From Alcaligenes sp. SDU_A2 (lineage in GTDB: Bacteria; Pseudomonadota; Gammaproteobacteria; Burkholderiales; Burkholderiaceae_B), in the NCBI RefSeq assembly GCF_038237375.1, contig NZ_CP151273.1:3100001-3164000 (forward strand): 64,000 bases of DNA. The letters run 5' to 3'. Below are positions 1 through 8,167 of this stretch, one piece after another; the stretch's first letter is position 1; each line of letters opens with the position of its first letter. The notes under the pieces were generated by a model. It saw only the letters and a list, made by a program, of their open reading frames with translations, had not been told where the DNA came from and ran no database searches. Position numbers and translations under genes: made by a program.

Positions 1-1005
1 GGAGTCAGCTCGCGCAACTCGGAAGTCATCCACGGCGGTATCTACTACACACCCGGTAGCCTGAAAGCCCGGCTCTGCGTCCAGGGCAAGGAACAGCTCT
101 ACGACTATTGCCAGGAACGCCATATCGACCATGCCCGCTGCGGCAAGCTGATTGTCGCTACCGACGCCGCCCAAGAGCCGGCCCTGCGCCAATTGCAGGA
201 CAATGCCCACGCCTGCGGCGTACACGATCTGCAATGGCTGGACGCGCAGCAAGCCCAGGCACTGGAACCGGCGCTGCGCTGCAGCGCCGCTCTGCTGTCG
301 CCATCGACGGGGATTGTGGACAGCCACGGCTTGATGTTGGCCCTGCAGGGCGACGCCGAAAACCTGGGTGCGCAAATGGTGTTTAATACCCCCTTCACCC
401 GCGCCCACGTGCTGCCCGGCCAGGGGTTCGAGGTTCAGGTTGGAGGGGCCGAAGCCTTTTCCCTGACCTGCTCCTACCTGATCAACGCCGCCGGCTTGGG
501 TGCGGTAGCCGCCGCCCACCAGATAGACGGCCTGGACGCCGCCCACATCCCCCCCGCCTATCTGTGCAAAGGTAGCTATTTTTCGCTCTCGGGACGTTCA
601 CCTTTCAAGCACCTGATCTACCCCATGCACAACGAGGCCGGTTTAGGCGTACACCTGACCCTGGATCTGGCTGGACAGGCGCGCTTCGGACCCGATACCG
701 AATGGGTAAGCGAGGAAAACTACGACATGGACCCGCTGCGCGGCCAGTCCTTTTACGCCGCCGTGCGCCAGTATTGGCCCGAGCTGCGCGATAACAGCCT
801 AAGCCCGGCCTACAGTGGCATACGTCCCAAAATCGTGCCTGCCGGAGTGCCGGCCGCCGATTTCCTGTTTTCTGGTTCCGCCCAGCACGGGGTGCCAGGC
901 CTGATCAATCTGTTCGGCATCGAATCACCCGGTCTGACCGCTTGTCTGGCGATTGCGCAACATAGCCGGGAAATGCTGCTGCACGCCGATCAAAAACCTT
1001 TCTGA
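1..1005 (+). CDS. FAD-dependent oxidoreductase, L-2-hydroxyglutarate oxidase-like (5' end outside window)
   Basis: The reading frame is open from the first base and stops with TGA at 1003-1005, giving 334 residues of a protein whose N-terminal FAD-binding (Rossmann) part lies upstream. The visible start reads [14 protein letters not shown] followed by PGSLKARLC, the signature stretch of the LhgO/L2HGDH group of the DAO family, which oxidises L-2-hydroxyglutarate to 2-oxoglutarate using FAD. The C-terminal part has the PKIVPAG and [11 protein letters not shown] motifs typical of the family. It is followed 19 bp later by purU on the same strand. Substrate is inferred from family resemblance only; other DAO-type 2-hydroxyacid oxidases are possible. 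Confidence 0.75.
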   Translation, partial: GVSSRNSEVIHGGIYYTPGSLKARLCVQGKEQLYDYCQERHIDHARCGKLIVATDAAQEPALRQLQDNAHACGVHDLQWLDAQQAQALEPALRCSAALLSPSTGIVDSHGLMLALQGDAENLGAQMVFNTPFTRAHVLPGQGFEVQVGGAEAFSLTCSYLINAAGLGAVAAAHQIDGLDAAHIPPAYLCKGSYFSLSGRSPFKHLIYPMHNEAGLGVHLTLDLAGQARFGPDTEWVSEENYDMDPLRGQSFYAAVRQYWPELRDNSLSPAYSGIRPKIVPAGVPAADFLFSGSAQHGVPGLINLFGIESPGLTACLAIAQHSREMLLHADQKPF

Positions 1006-1024
1006 AGTCATTACAATACCGTCG

Positions 1025-1873
1025 ATGAACGATTACATTTTGACCCTATCCTGCCCGGACCGCACCGGCATTGTGCATAACGTCTCCGGCTGGCTGCTTG
1101 AACAGAACGGCAACATCAACGAAGCCCAACAGTTCGGCGATGCCGAAACCCAGCGTTTCTTCTTGCGCATTGAATTTTCCCTGCCCGAAAAAGTAACTGT
1201 GGCCGACCTGCAAGCGCGCTTTGCGCCCATCGCCACCCAATTCGGCATGGACGCCAACATCTACGACGCGCAGCGCAAAGCCCGCCTGCTGATTCTGGTC
1301 AGCCGCCAAGGTCATTGCCTGAACGATCTGCTGTTCCGCGCCCACAGCGGCCAATTGCCCGTGGACATTGCTGCTGTCGCCTCCAATCACACCGATCACG
1401 CCGGCCTGGCGTCGTCCTACGGCATTCCTTTTCATCATCTGCCTGTCACGCCCGAGACACGCCCACAACAAGAACAGCAGATTTTGCAACTGGCCAACGA
1501 ACTGAAAGTAGATCTGGTCGTGCTGGCCCGCTACATGCAGATTTTGTCGACTGACCTGTGCCGCTCCCTGTCCGGACGGGCCATCAATATTCACCACAGC
1601 TTTCTGCCCAGCTTCAAGGGTGCACGCCCTTACCACCAGGCTCATGCCCGCGGCGTAAAGATCATCGGGGCTACGGCGCACTACGTGACTGAAGACCTGG
1701 ACGAAGGCCCCATCATCGAACAGGATGTGGAGCACGTCAGCCACTCCGTCAGTCCGCTCGAACTAACCCAGATCGGCAGCGACGTTGAATCCTTGGTTCT
1801 GGCCCGCGCCGTGCGCGCCCATGTCCAGCACCGCATCCTGCTCAACGGCCAACGCACCGTGGTATTCCGTTAA
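1025..1873 (+). CDS. purU: Formyltetrahydrofolate deformylase PurU
   Basis: A 282-residue protein, the usual length for PurU (about 280). It hydrolyses 10-formyl-tetrahydrofolate to formate and tetrahydrofolate in the cytoplasm, supplying formate for purine synthesis and balancing one-carbon pools. Residues 1-80 form an ACT-type regulatory domain (CPDRTGIVHNVSGWL). Residues 85-282 are the formyltransferase fold with the catalytic Asn188, His190 (NIHHSFLPSFKGARPY) and Asp226 (LDEGPI). The ATG at 1025 is chosen over an in-frame upstream start at 953 because MNDYILTLSCPDRTG matches the family N-terminus and the extension overlaps the previous gene. Confidence 0.95.
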   Translation: MNDYILTLSCPDRTGIVHNVSGWLLEQNGNINEAQQFGDAETQRFFLRIEFSLPEKVTVADLQARFAPIATQFGMDANIYDAQRKARLLILVSRQGHCLNDLLFRAHSGQLPVDIAAVASNHTDHAGLASSYGIPFHHLPVTPETRPQQEQQILQLANELKVDLVVLARYMQILSTDLCRSLSGRAINIHHSFLPSFKGARPYHQAHARGVKIIGATAHYVTEDLDEGPIIEQDVEHVSHSVSPLELTQIGSDVESLVLARAVRAHVQHRILLNGQRTVVFR

Positions 1874-1898
1874 TCCCTCGAGTCCGTCGCCTGACGCC

Positions 1899-1926
1899 AA
1901 AACCCGGCCATCGGCCGGGTTTTTTC
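1899..1926 (+). terminator. Rho-independent terminator of purU
   Basis: AACCCGGCC, ATC loop and GGCCGGGTT form a strong GC-rich hairpin followed directly by a run of six T, 26 bp after the purU stop. Confidence 0.9.
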
Positions 1927-2222
1927 ATTTCACAAGGACACGGCTCCGACACATCACTGTACAGAGCCAAAGCCAGATGCCGCTCGTTGATCAATCACTT
2001 AAGCGAATTCAATATATGTCGACATCTGCCAAAACCTGATCTGCTTCGCTGCTATCTGCGACGTGCCCCAGCTAGGCAGTAAAATGCGCTGCCGCACAAC
2101 GGCCGCAAAACGTGAGCCGATCCGTTGGGCATTGAGCAGGCACTCTATATAACATCCACTCCAAGAAACCAACGCCGCGACGCAGCTCGGCTTCACTCAG
2201 GCCTTTGGCGATAGAGAACATC
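1927..2222. other. Intergenic region between purU and a small exported-protein gene
   Basis: About 300 bp after the purU terminator without a supported gene. Only a moderate sigma70-like promoter near its right end was recognised. Short open frames here lack ribosome-binding sites and recognisable products. Confidence 0.5.
2125..2153 (+). promoter_or_regulatory. Possible sigma70 promoter for the small exported protein
   Basis: TTGGGC at 2125-2130 and TATAAC at 2148-2153 are separated by 17 bp and lie about 70 bp before the ATG at 2223. The -35 match is partial, so this is a tentative call. Confidence 0.35.
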
Positions 2223-2687
2223 ATGAAAAAGATCGCATCCATCTTTACCCTCATACTGATTCTGATCGCCGCCCACGCCCTGGGCAATATCGGGGGAAGC
2301 TATGCGGCAACAAGCAACAAACCAAGCCAGCACGAACTACTGAGAAGGTTTGTAAATGAATTTATCGTGAACAACGCGAATGTTCATTACCCCGTACAGA
2401 TCAATGAAGACACATACCTGATCGATAGATCCATAAAAGAGGAAGGCCGGTCCATGTTTGTCGTTGAAAACTATCGAATCACCGCCCCCGTCACTGCCAA
2501 CCCAAACGAAATAAAGCAGGCAAAAGAAACGACGTGGCGACAGGTTAAAGATATTTTCTGCACAAGCCTTCAGGAGCGCGATCGATTATTTACCGGATAC
2601 TCGTCTGTCGGAATCATACAAAACATCGCAGATTCCAGGGGCACGCTACTGTTCAGCGTCAAAGTTGAAAAATCGCAATGCTCCTAG
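2223..2687 (+). CDS. Small exported hypothetical protein
   Basis: A 154-residue protein starting MKKIASIFTLILILIAAHAL, a clear Sec signal peptide or single membrane anchor with cleavage plausibly after an Ala near residue 28. The mature part is hydrophilic, with two Cys (one in DIFCTS, one near the C-terminus, KSQCS) that could form a disulfide, suggesting a periplasmic location. An in-frame TTG at 2205 would add six residues, but the ATG at 2223 gives the canonical lysine-start signal peptide. No family is recognised. It stands alone between the purU terminator and repeat copy 1, and its codon choice is less GC-biased than that of neighbouring genes. Confidence 0.6.
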   Translation: MKKIASIFTLILILIAAHALGNIGGSYAATSNKPSQHELLRRFVNEFIVNNANVHYPVQINEDTYLIDRSIKEEGRSMFVVENYRITAPVTANPNEIKQAKETTWRQVKDIFCTSLQERDRLFTGYSSVGIIQNIADSRGTLLFSVKVEKSQCS

Positions 2688-2801
2688 TCGCTCAAAACTA
2701 AGCCACACTTCTTGGCGGAGCATCTGCCACTTGATGCCGAGGGATACAGGACCACCCGTCTTGCCCCCGGCAGTACGAACCTGACAAAACCCATACAAAC
2801 C

Positions 2802-2827
2802 GTCCGGCGGCCGGCGCTGGAGGGGTT
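2802..2827 (+). repeat. Outer left arm of the extended palindrome around repeat copy 1
   Basis: This 26-bp segment is the exact reverse complement of 3084-3109. It lies outside the inner arm at 2843-2873, separated from it by 15 unpaired bases (11 on the other side). The whole 2802-3109 region could fold into one interrupted long stem. None of the other four copies has this extra pair of arms. Confidence 0.85.
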
Positions 2828-2842
2828 GGAGTCAATATGTAC

Positions 2843-3072
2843 GCTTTATCCTTGTAGATTTAGACCGGCAGGCTGGGCAGTCGCCGACGCTACGCGTCGG
2901 TTCCCTTGGCGAGCCTGGTGGCGGGCGGGGCGTGAACTCGCGGAGCAGCTCGTCCCCCGGACGAGCTGCAAGCGTTCCGCTCGAACAGCACGCCCCTTGC
3001 CTCCCGCCCCTGCGTTCCGCCTGCGGCGACTACCCTGACCCGCCTGCCGGTCTAAATCTACAAGGATAAAGC
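2843..3072 (+). repeat. Structured palindromic repeat, copy 1 (230 bp, forward)
   Basis: The ends 2843-2873 and 3042-3072 are perfect 31-bp inverted repeats. Inside, GGGCAGTCGCC pairs (one mismatch) with GGCGACTACCC. A small hairpin CCGACGC-TAC-GCGTCGG is followed by TTCCCTTGG, then a central stem (GGGCGTG with CACGCCC) carries the apical hairpin 2945-2969 with a CCC loop, followed by unpaired AAGCG at 2970-2974. The same layout occurs at 18710, 19044, 43924 and 44291. It fills the 460-bp gap between a small exported-protein gene and the 3' end of ggt. Open frames across it are by-products of the palindrome. Confidence 0.9.
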
Positions 3073-3083
3073 TCAGAATCGGA

Positions 3084-3109
3084 AACCCCTCCAGCGCCGG
3101 CCGCCGGAC
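3084..3109 (-). repeat. Outer right arm of the extended palindrome around repeat copy 1
   Basis: Exact 26-bp reverse complement of 2802-2827. It ends 38 bp before the stop codon of the convergent ggt gene, so it would also be present in the ggt 3' untranslated region. Confidence 0.85.
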
Positions 3110-3147
3110 TGGACACCTTGATCAAGCACAATACCCCGACCACGTCA

Positions 3148-4896
3148 TCATCGCCCCAGCGCCAAACCCTCGCGCCTGGGGTCCACGCCCGCCTCCAGGC
3201 CTTGCGCCGTCCAGCGGATAACATGCGTGCCGCTGGGAAAGGGCTGTTCACGAACCTCGTGACCCAAGGCCCGCAAGGCCTGGGCCTGTTCGGTGACCGC
3301 GGTATTTGCTTCCAGCTCAGTCGCCCAGTTGCGGCTACCGTAATGCGGCAGGCTGACTGCCTGCTGGGCATCCAGATCCCACATCAACATACCAGTCAAG
3401 GCCTGCGCCACGTACAGGATAATCGCACTGCCGCCCGGCGAACCCAAAGCAATGACAGGCTTGCCCTGCTCCATCACAATCATGGGTGCCATGGAACTGC
3501 GCGGTCGCTTACCGGGCTGGACGCGATTCACGCTCAAGCGGCCCGCCTCGTCGCGAGGGCTCAGCGCAAAATCGGTCAGCTGATTATTCAGCAAAAAGCC
3601 CTGCACCATAATTTTGCTGCCAAAAGCAGACTCTACCGATGTGGTCATGGACACGACCTGCCCTGTGGCATCAACCACCGATAGATGCGTGGTGGAAGGC
3701 AGCTCCAGCGTGCTGTCCGCCGCGGGTACTGCATCATCCAGCGGCTGTCCGGGCAGCGCATGGCCCAGGGAGCGGTCCGGACGAATCAAGGCGGCACGCG
3801 CCCGCAGATAGTCGGGTGCCAGCAAAGCCTGCTGCGGTACAGCAACAAAGGCCGGGTCCGCCACCCAGGCATCCCGATCAGCAAAGGCCAACCGTCCTAC
3901 TTCGGCAAAATAATGAATGGCCTGGGCCGACAATGGCTCCAGCGACGCCATCGGCGTATGCTGCAACATCCCCAGCATCTGCATGACCGTCAGCGGACCG
4001 GAGCTGGGCGGTGCCATGCCGCACAAGGCCCAGCGCTGCCAGTCCATGCACAAGGGGTCGCGGCGCAAAGCGCGATAGGCGCGCAAATCCGCCTTGGACA
4101 CGTCACCAGGAACAGGATCGGCAGCCACGGCCGCCACCATATCGTCGGCCAGTTCACTGTCGTAAAAGGCATCCGCTCCCTGCTGCGCCACCCGTTTCAG
4201 CACCTGGGCATAATCCGGATTGCGCAAGCGATGGCCAACGGGCCAGGGCTGGCCTTGCGCATCCAGAAAATACGCGCGGGCAGCCGGTTTATCGGCCAGC
4301 TCCGCCCTATTGTCTGCTATCAAGGCATGCAAGCGTGGAGTGACAGCAAACCCCTGTTCCGCCAATTCAATCGCCGGGACAAACAACGTGGCCCAGGGCA
4401 AAGCACCACCATCCCGATGCATCAATTCCAACGCACGTAACAATCCCGGAACACCGACAGACCGCCCACTGTTGACGGCCTGTTTGAAGGACATGGTTTT
4501 GCCGTTCAACTCGAAACGGTTCAAGGTACTGGCGGCCGGTACGGTTTCCCGGCCGTCATAGCTAAGCAAACCTTTACCAGGCTGAAACAGCAGCATAAAG
4601 CCGCCCCCGCCTATTCCGGAAGATTGCGGCTCCACCAGGCCCAACACCAACTGGCTGGCAATGGCGGCATCCACCGCGCTGCCCCCCTGATCCAGCATGC
4701 GCAGGCCGGCCCGTGTCGCCAGAGGATGTGCCGTCACGACCATGCTCTTGCTGCTGCTTACTTTGTCGCGCTGCAGGCTGGCGGTAGCCGCTTCAGGGTT
4801 CAGGTCGGGCGCAGCCGGCCCACGCGCGCAGGCCTGTCCCGCCAAAGCCAGGGTCAAGGCGAGCACCGTCAGACGACGCATCAAGGCATGGTTCAT
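3148..4896 (-). CDS. ggt: Gamma-glutamyltransferase (glutathione hydrolase), periplasmic
   Basis: A 582-residue N-terminal-nucleophile hydrolase that removes the gamma-glutamyl group from glutathione and related peptides. The start at 4896 has GGAGATACC just upstream and gives a signal peptide (MNHALMRRLTVLALTLALAG, cleavage near ACARG). The proenzyme is expected to self-cleave between Ser401 and Thr402, the catalytic Thr of the small subunit (TTHLSVVDATGQ). The large-subunit motifs GSAVDAAIA and GIGGGGFML and the later GSPGGS-type motif are present. Its ATG overlaps the TGA of the upstream lysR gene, indicating co-transcription and translational coupling. The 3' end faces repeat copy 1. Confidence 0.93.
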   Translation of the reverse strand: MNHALMRRLTVLALTLALAGQACARGPAAPDLNPEAATASLQRDKVSSSKSMVVTAHPLATRAGLRMLDQGGSAVDAAIASQLVLGLVEPQSSGIGGGGFMLLFQPGKGLLSYDGRETVPAASTLNRFELNGKTMSFKQAVNSGRSVGVPGLLRALELMHRDGGALPWATLFVPAIELAEQGFAVTPRLHALIADNRAELADKPAARAYFLDAQGQPWPVGHRLRNPDYAQVLKRVAQQGADAFYDSELADDMVAAVAADPVPGDVSKADLRAYRALRRDPLCMDWQRWALCGMAPPSSGPLTVMQMLGMLQHTPMASLEPLSAQAIHYFAEVGRLAFADRDAWVADPAFVAVPQQALLAPDYLRARAALIRPDRSLGHALPGQPLDDAVPAADSTLELPSTTHLSVVDATGQVVSMTTSVESAFGSKIMVQGFLLNNQLTDFALSPRDEAGRLSVNRVQPGKRPRSSMAPMIVMEQGKPVIALGSPGGSAIILYVAQALTGMLMWDLDAQQAVSLPHYGSRNWATELEANTAVTEQAQALRALGHEVREQPFPSGTHVIRWTAQGLEAGVDPRREGLALGR

Positions 4897-5774
4897 GGTA
4901 TCTCCTTCTGATTTTGGGCCAGCCACTGGGCCAGCAGCAACACCGCTTCACCCGGCTCATTAGCCGTCGGATAGCTGAAAAAATACGCTTCCTGCACTGG
5001 CATGGCGTGCGAGGCCGCCAGCACCAGATCGCCGCAGGCCAGTTCGCTGTCAATCAAGAAGCGCGGCATCAGGGCCACCCCCATGTCGGCGCGCAACGCT
5101 GCCAGTATCAGGGAAAACAGTTCGTAGCGCGGCCCGGCACTGACATGCAGACCCGGCTCCAGTCCAGCCGAACGATACCAATCAAACCAACTGTCCGGAC
5201 GGGTGGACATGTGCAAATGCCGCAATTCCTGCAATGGTGCGCTGGCCGCCAGTGCCGGCGTGCACACCGGCACCAGCTCGCCCTCGTCAAACAAGCGTAT
5301 GCCCTGCGTCTGAGGCCACAACTGTCGACCATGATAAATGGCTGCATCGAAAGGATGATCGCCAAACTGAAAAGGCTGGGTGCGCACGGACAGGCTGACG
5401 GTAATATCCGGATAGCAACGGCTGAACGCGGCCAGACGCGGCATCAGCCACACGGTAGATAGCGTCGGCAGGACGGCCAGATGCACGCTGCGCCCCACGC
5501 CTGCGCGGGCAACCAGACTGAAGGTGTCCTTGCCGATCTGCTCCAGGTGATGCCGTATGCGGGCGGCATAGTCGCGCCCGGCCGGTGTCAGAACCAGCCT
5601 ACGCCGTACCCGCCCGAGCAATTGGACGCCCAGGCGTTGCTCCAGGCCGCTGACCTGACGGTAGACCGCGCTGTGCGTCAACGATAACTCTTCTGCTGCA
5701 CGCGAAAACGATCCTAACCGAGCCGTGGCCTCGAAGGCCTGCAACGCGCCCAGGCTGGGTATGCCGTGTCTCAT
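4893..5774 (-). CDS. LysR-family transcriptional regulator (GcvA-like)
   Basis: A 293-residue LTTR. The N-terminal winged helix-turn-helix (residues about 6-65, ALQAFEATARLGSFSRAAEE then LSLTHSAVYRQV) is followed by a type 2 periplasmic-binding-like effector domain (about 90-290). The opening PSLGALQAFEATARLGSF is typical of the GcvA/AmpR branch. Its stop overlaps the ggt start as ATGA. It is divergent from glutaryl-CoA dehydrogenase, the arrangement seen for GcdR-gcdH in other Proteobacteria, so it may regulate gcdH, ggt or both. Two dyads lie in the shared 237-bp promoter region. Effector unknown. Confidence 0.88.
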   Translation of the reverse strand: MRHGIPSLGALQAFEATARLGSFSRAAEELSLTHSAVYRQVSGLEQRLGVQLLGRVRRRLVLTPAGRDYAARIRHHLEQIGKDTFSLVARAGVGRSVHLAVLPTLSTVWLMPRLAAFSRCYPDITVSLSVRTQPFQFGDHPFDAAIYHGRQLWPQTQGIRLFDEGELVPVCTPALAASAPLQELRHLHMSTRPDSWFDWYRSAGLEPGLHVSAGPRYELFSLILAALRADMGVALMPRFLIDSELACGDLVLAASHAMPVQEAYFFSYPTANEPGEAVLLLAQWLAQNQKEIP

Positions 5775-5840
5775 GGAGTGCTCCCGATTCGGGGCCGGTG
5801 CGCCCCTGCTCCGATTGTGTTGGTGGCCGCTGGTACGTCA

Positions 5841-5890
5841 GCACACGATGATGTGCAATTTTATCAATTGCCCTGTGCGCTTTGCGCACA
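5841..5890. promoter_or_regulatory. Two dyads in the lysR/gcdH divergent promoter, candidate LysR operators
   Basis: TGTGCGC-TTT-GCGCACA at 5874-5890 is a perfect 7-bp-arm palindrome, and GCACA-N6-TGTGC at 5841-5856 is a second dyad 17 bp away. LysR regulators bind such interrupted palindromes between divergent genes. Assignment to the adjacent regulator is inferred from position. Confidence 0.5.
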
Positions 5891-6011
5891 TTATCCTACG
5901 CCATCAAGCAGACATGCCGCTACGGCCTGTCCCGCGGCATCCGACGCGCAACACGACGCCTGTCCGACCTGAGCCGGCTGCAGACCCTCTTTGAATTTCC
6001 GGAGCATCTCC

Positions 6012-7205
6012 ATGTCTTCCTCCCCCTCGTTTCATTGGGACGATCCCCTGCTGCTGAATCAGCAGCTCAACGACGAAGAGCGCATGGTGCGCGACGCCGC
6101 CCACGCTTACGCACAGGACAAGCTGCTGCCGCGCGTGCTGGAGGCATTTCGCCACGAACGCACCGACCCGGCTATTTTTGCCGAAATGGGCGAACTGGGC
6201 CTGCTGGGTGCCACCATCCCTGAAGAATACGGCGGTGCCGGCCTGAACTACGTCAGCTACGGATTGATCGCCCGTGAAGTGGAGCGGGTGGACTCCGGCT
6301 ATCGATCCATGATGAGCGTACAGTCCTCGCTGGTCATGGTGCCCATCTTTGAATTCGGCAGCGAAGAACAAAAGCGGCACTATCTGCCCAAACTGGCCAG
6401 CGGCCAATGGATAGGCTGCTTCGGCCTGACCGAACCAAACCACGGCTCGGACCCCGGTGCCATGGAAACCCGGGCCGTCAAGGTCGACGGAGGCTATAGA
6501 CTGAGCGGCAGCAAAATGTGGATCACCAACTCGCCCATTGCCGATGTGCTGGTGGTGTGGGCCAAGGTCGTCGGCGGTCAGGACGATGGCAAGATTCGCG
6601 GCTTCATTCTGGACAAGGGCATGGCCGGACTGTCTACCCCTGCCATCCACGGCAAGGTCGGTTTGCGCGCCTCGCTGACCGGCGAAATCGTCATGGACAA
6701 TGTAGAAATCCAGGACAAACGGATGCTGCCTGGCGTCAGCGGGCTACGCGGCCCCTTCACCTGCCTGAACTCGGCCCGCTACGGCATCGCCTGGGGCGCG
6801 CTGGGCGCTGCCGAGTCGTGCTGGCACACGGCACGCCAATACACGCTGGATCGTATGCAGTTTGGCCGTCCCCTGGCCGCCACCCAGCTTATCCAGAAAA
6901 AACTGGCCGATATGCAAACCGACATCACCCTGGCGCTACAAGGCTGTCTGCGCCTGGGCCGGATGAAAGATGAAGGCACGGCAGCCGTGGAAATTACGTC
7001 CATGATGAAACGCAATTCCTGCGGCAAGGCCCTGGACATCGCCCGTCTGGCACGCGACATGCTGGGCGGCAACGGCATCTCCGACGAGTTCGGCGTGGCA
7101 CGCCATCTGGTCAACCTGGAAGTGGTCAACACCTACGAAGGCACCCACGACGTGCATGCCCTGATCCTTGGCCGGGCCCAGACGGGCATACAAGCGTTTT
7201 TCTGA
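6012..7205 (+). CDS. gcdH: Glutaryl-CoA dehydrogenase
   Basis: A 397-residue acyl-CoA dehydrogenase. It oxidises and decarboxylates glutaryl-CoA to crotonyl-CoA using FAD, in lysine, hydroxylysine, tryptophan and glutarate breakdown. Visible features are the [20 protein letters not shown]/substrate motif (136-152), the KMWITNSP strand, the [16 protein letters not shown] motif and the catalytic base Glu376 in [19 protein letters not shown], all characteristic of GcdH rather than other acyl-CoA dehydrogenases. The start at 6012 is preceded by GGAG at 6001; an in-frame TTG at 5991 is less likely. It is divergent from a LysR gene that probably controls it and ends at a strong terminator. Confidence 0.95.
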   Translation: MSSSPSFHWDDPLLLNQQLNDEERMVRDAAHAYAQDKLLPRVLEAFRHERTDPAIFAEMGELGLLGATIPEEYGGAGLNYVSYGLIAREVERVDSGYRSMMSVQSSLVMVPIFEFGSEEQKRHYLPKLASGQWIGCFGLTEPNHGSDPGAMETRAVKVDGGYRLSGSKMWITNSPIADVLVVWAKVVGGQDDGKIRGFILDKGMAGLSTPAIHGKVGLRASLTGEIVMDNVEIQDKRMLPGVSGLRGPFTCLNSARYGIAWGALGAAESCWHTARQYTLDRMQFGRPLAATQLIQKKLADMQTDITLALQGCLRLGRMKDEGTAAVEITSMMKRNSCGKALDIARLARDMLGGNGISDEFGVARHLVNLEVVNTYEGTHDVHALILGRAQTGIQAFF

Positions 7206-7235
7206 ACCCGGACGGCCTTCTTGTTCGCACAACAC

Positions 7236-7260
7236 AATGCCCCTTTCAAGGGGCATTTTT
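7236..7260 (+). terminator. Rho-independent terminator of gcdH
   Basis: AATGCCCCTT, TCA loop and AAGGGGCATT form a 10-bp hairpin ending in a five-T run, about 30 bp after the gcdH stop. Confidence 0.9.
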
Positions 7261-7270
7261 CATGAAGTAC

Positions 7271-7292
7271 CTGACGATACGTCAGCACACGA
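7271..7292. repeat. Palindrome plus copy of a 15-bp motif also found in the gcdH promoter region
   Basis: TACGTCAGCACACGA at 7278-7292 is identical to 5834-5848, so the motif lies on both sides of gcdH in the same orientation. At 7271-7285 it also forms a CTGACG-ATA-CGTCAG palindrome. Role unknown; it may be a regulator site serving the gcdH and lysE-like promoters, or a chance repeat. Confidence 0.45.
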
Positions 7293-7458
7293 ACAACACA
7301 ACTATTCTTACGATAATTAGCCCACTGGCAGTCTGTTTATACAATTAATTTTTAACAAAAAAACAAACCATTAAATAGAAGAATCATATTTAGAAAATAA
7401 AAGAAAACACAGAAAAATGTGCGATCATAGAAACTAAGAAACCACCGAATAGACCACA

Positions 7459-8079
7459 GTGAATACTATTTTATATATATCGTATATCGCCACCATTGCA
7501 GCGATCATAGCAACACCAGGACCAAACGCGGCATTGATGGTGTCTCATTCCATGAAATATGGCAAAGAGGCCATATTCCTGAACTCCATAGGAAGCGCAG
7601 TTGCCGCATCCGTATTAATAGCCATTTCATTGTTTTTTATCGACAAGATAATACCAGAAAATGCAATACCGGCACTATCAGCAATAGGTTCTATTTACCT
7701 AATAAACCTAGGCATAAAAAACCTAACAAACAAGGAAAAAACAAAACACCAAGAAGGCAGAAAAACGCAAAAAACAATATTTTATCAATCATTCATAACA
7801 GGAATAAGCAATCCCAAAGACATTATTTTCTTTATTTTATTTTTGCCACAATTTTTAGACACATCAATCAACATAGGAACCGCATCAACACTGCTGATAT
7901 CAGGCTGGATAATATGTGACTTATTCATTATGTCATGCTATGGACTGATAGCTCAAAAATCAAAAAAAACACTATCAGACAATCACATAAAACACATAAC
8001 AAGAGCTATGGGATTCATCATTCTATCTATTGGCTGCGGCTTAGCCTATCACTCCTTCTTAGAGCTAACAAAAACTTGA
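7459..8079 (+). CDS. LysE/RhtB-family amino-acid exporter, AT-rich
   Basis: A 206-residue inner-membrane protein with about six hydrophobic segments and the LysE-family N-terminal signature TPGPNAALMVSHSMKYG (residues 19-35) plus GISNPKDIIFFILFLPQF (114-131). Members export amino acids or homoserine-like compounds. The GTG at 7459 lacks a clear Shine-Dalgarno; no later Met before the TPGPN motif fits. Base composition differs sharply from every neighbour: Lys and Ile codons are mostly AAA and ATA/ATT, and the upstream 180 bp are equally AT-rich, suggesting recent horizontal gain. Substrate cannot be read from sequence. Confidence 0.85.
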   Translation: MNTILYISYIATIAAIIATPGPNAALMVSHSMKYGKEAIFLNSIGSAVAASVLIAISLFFIDKIIPENAIPALSAIGSIYLINLGIKNLTNKEKTKHQEGRKTQKTIFYQSFITGISNPKDIIFFILFLPQFLDTSINIGTASTLLISGWIICDLFIMSCYGLIAQKSKKTLSDNHIKHITRAMGFIILSIGCGLAYHSFLELTKT

Positions 8080-8094
8080 TTAATTATAAAAAAA

Positions 8095-8117
8095 GCGCCC
8101 TTTCCAGGACGCCTTTT
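8095..8117 (+). terminator. Terminator after the lysE-like gene
   Basis: GCGCCCT-TTCC-AGGACGC hairpin (one mismatch) with A7 before and TTTT after. It could act on both strands, serving the lysE-like gene and the convergent MaoC-like gene. Confidence 0.65.
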
Positions 8118-8167
8118 CATTAACAAACAGCAAGCACGAAAATGTATGTTTTTGATCAAATAAAAAA

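Noticed and set aside
2843-3072. Repeat copies considered as insertion sequences or MITEs of a known IS
   Set aside because: The terminal repeats differ in every copy and no constant target-site duplication was seen, which does not fit a standard IS or MITE.
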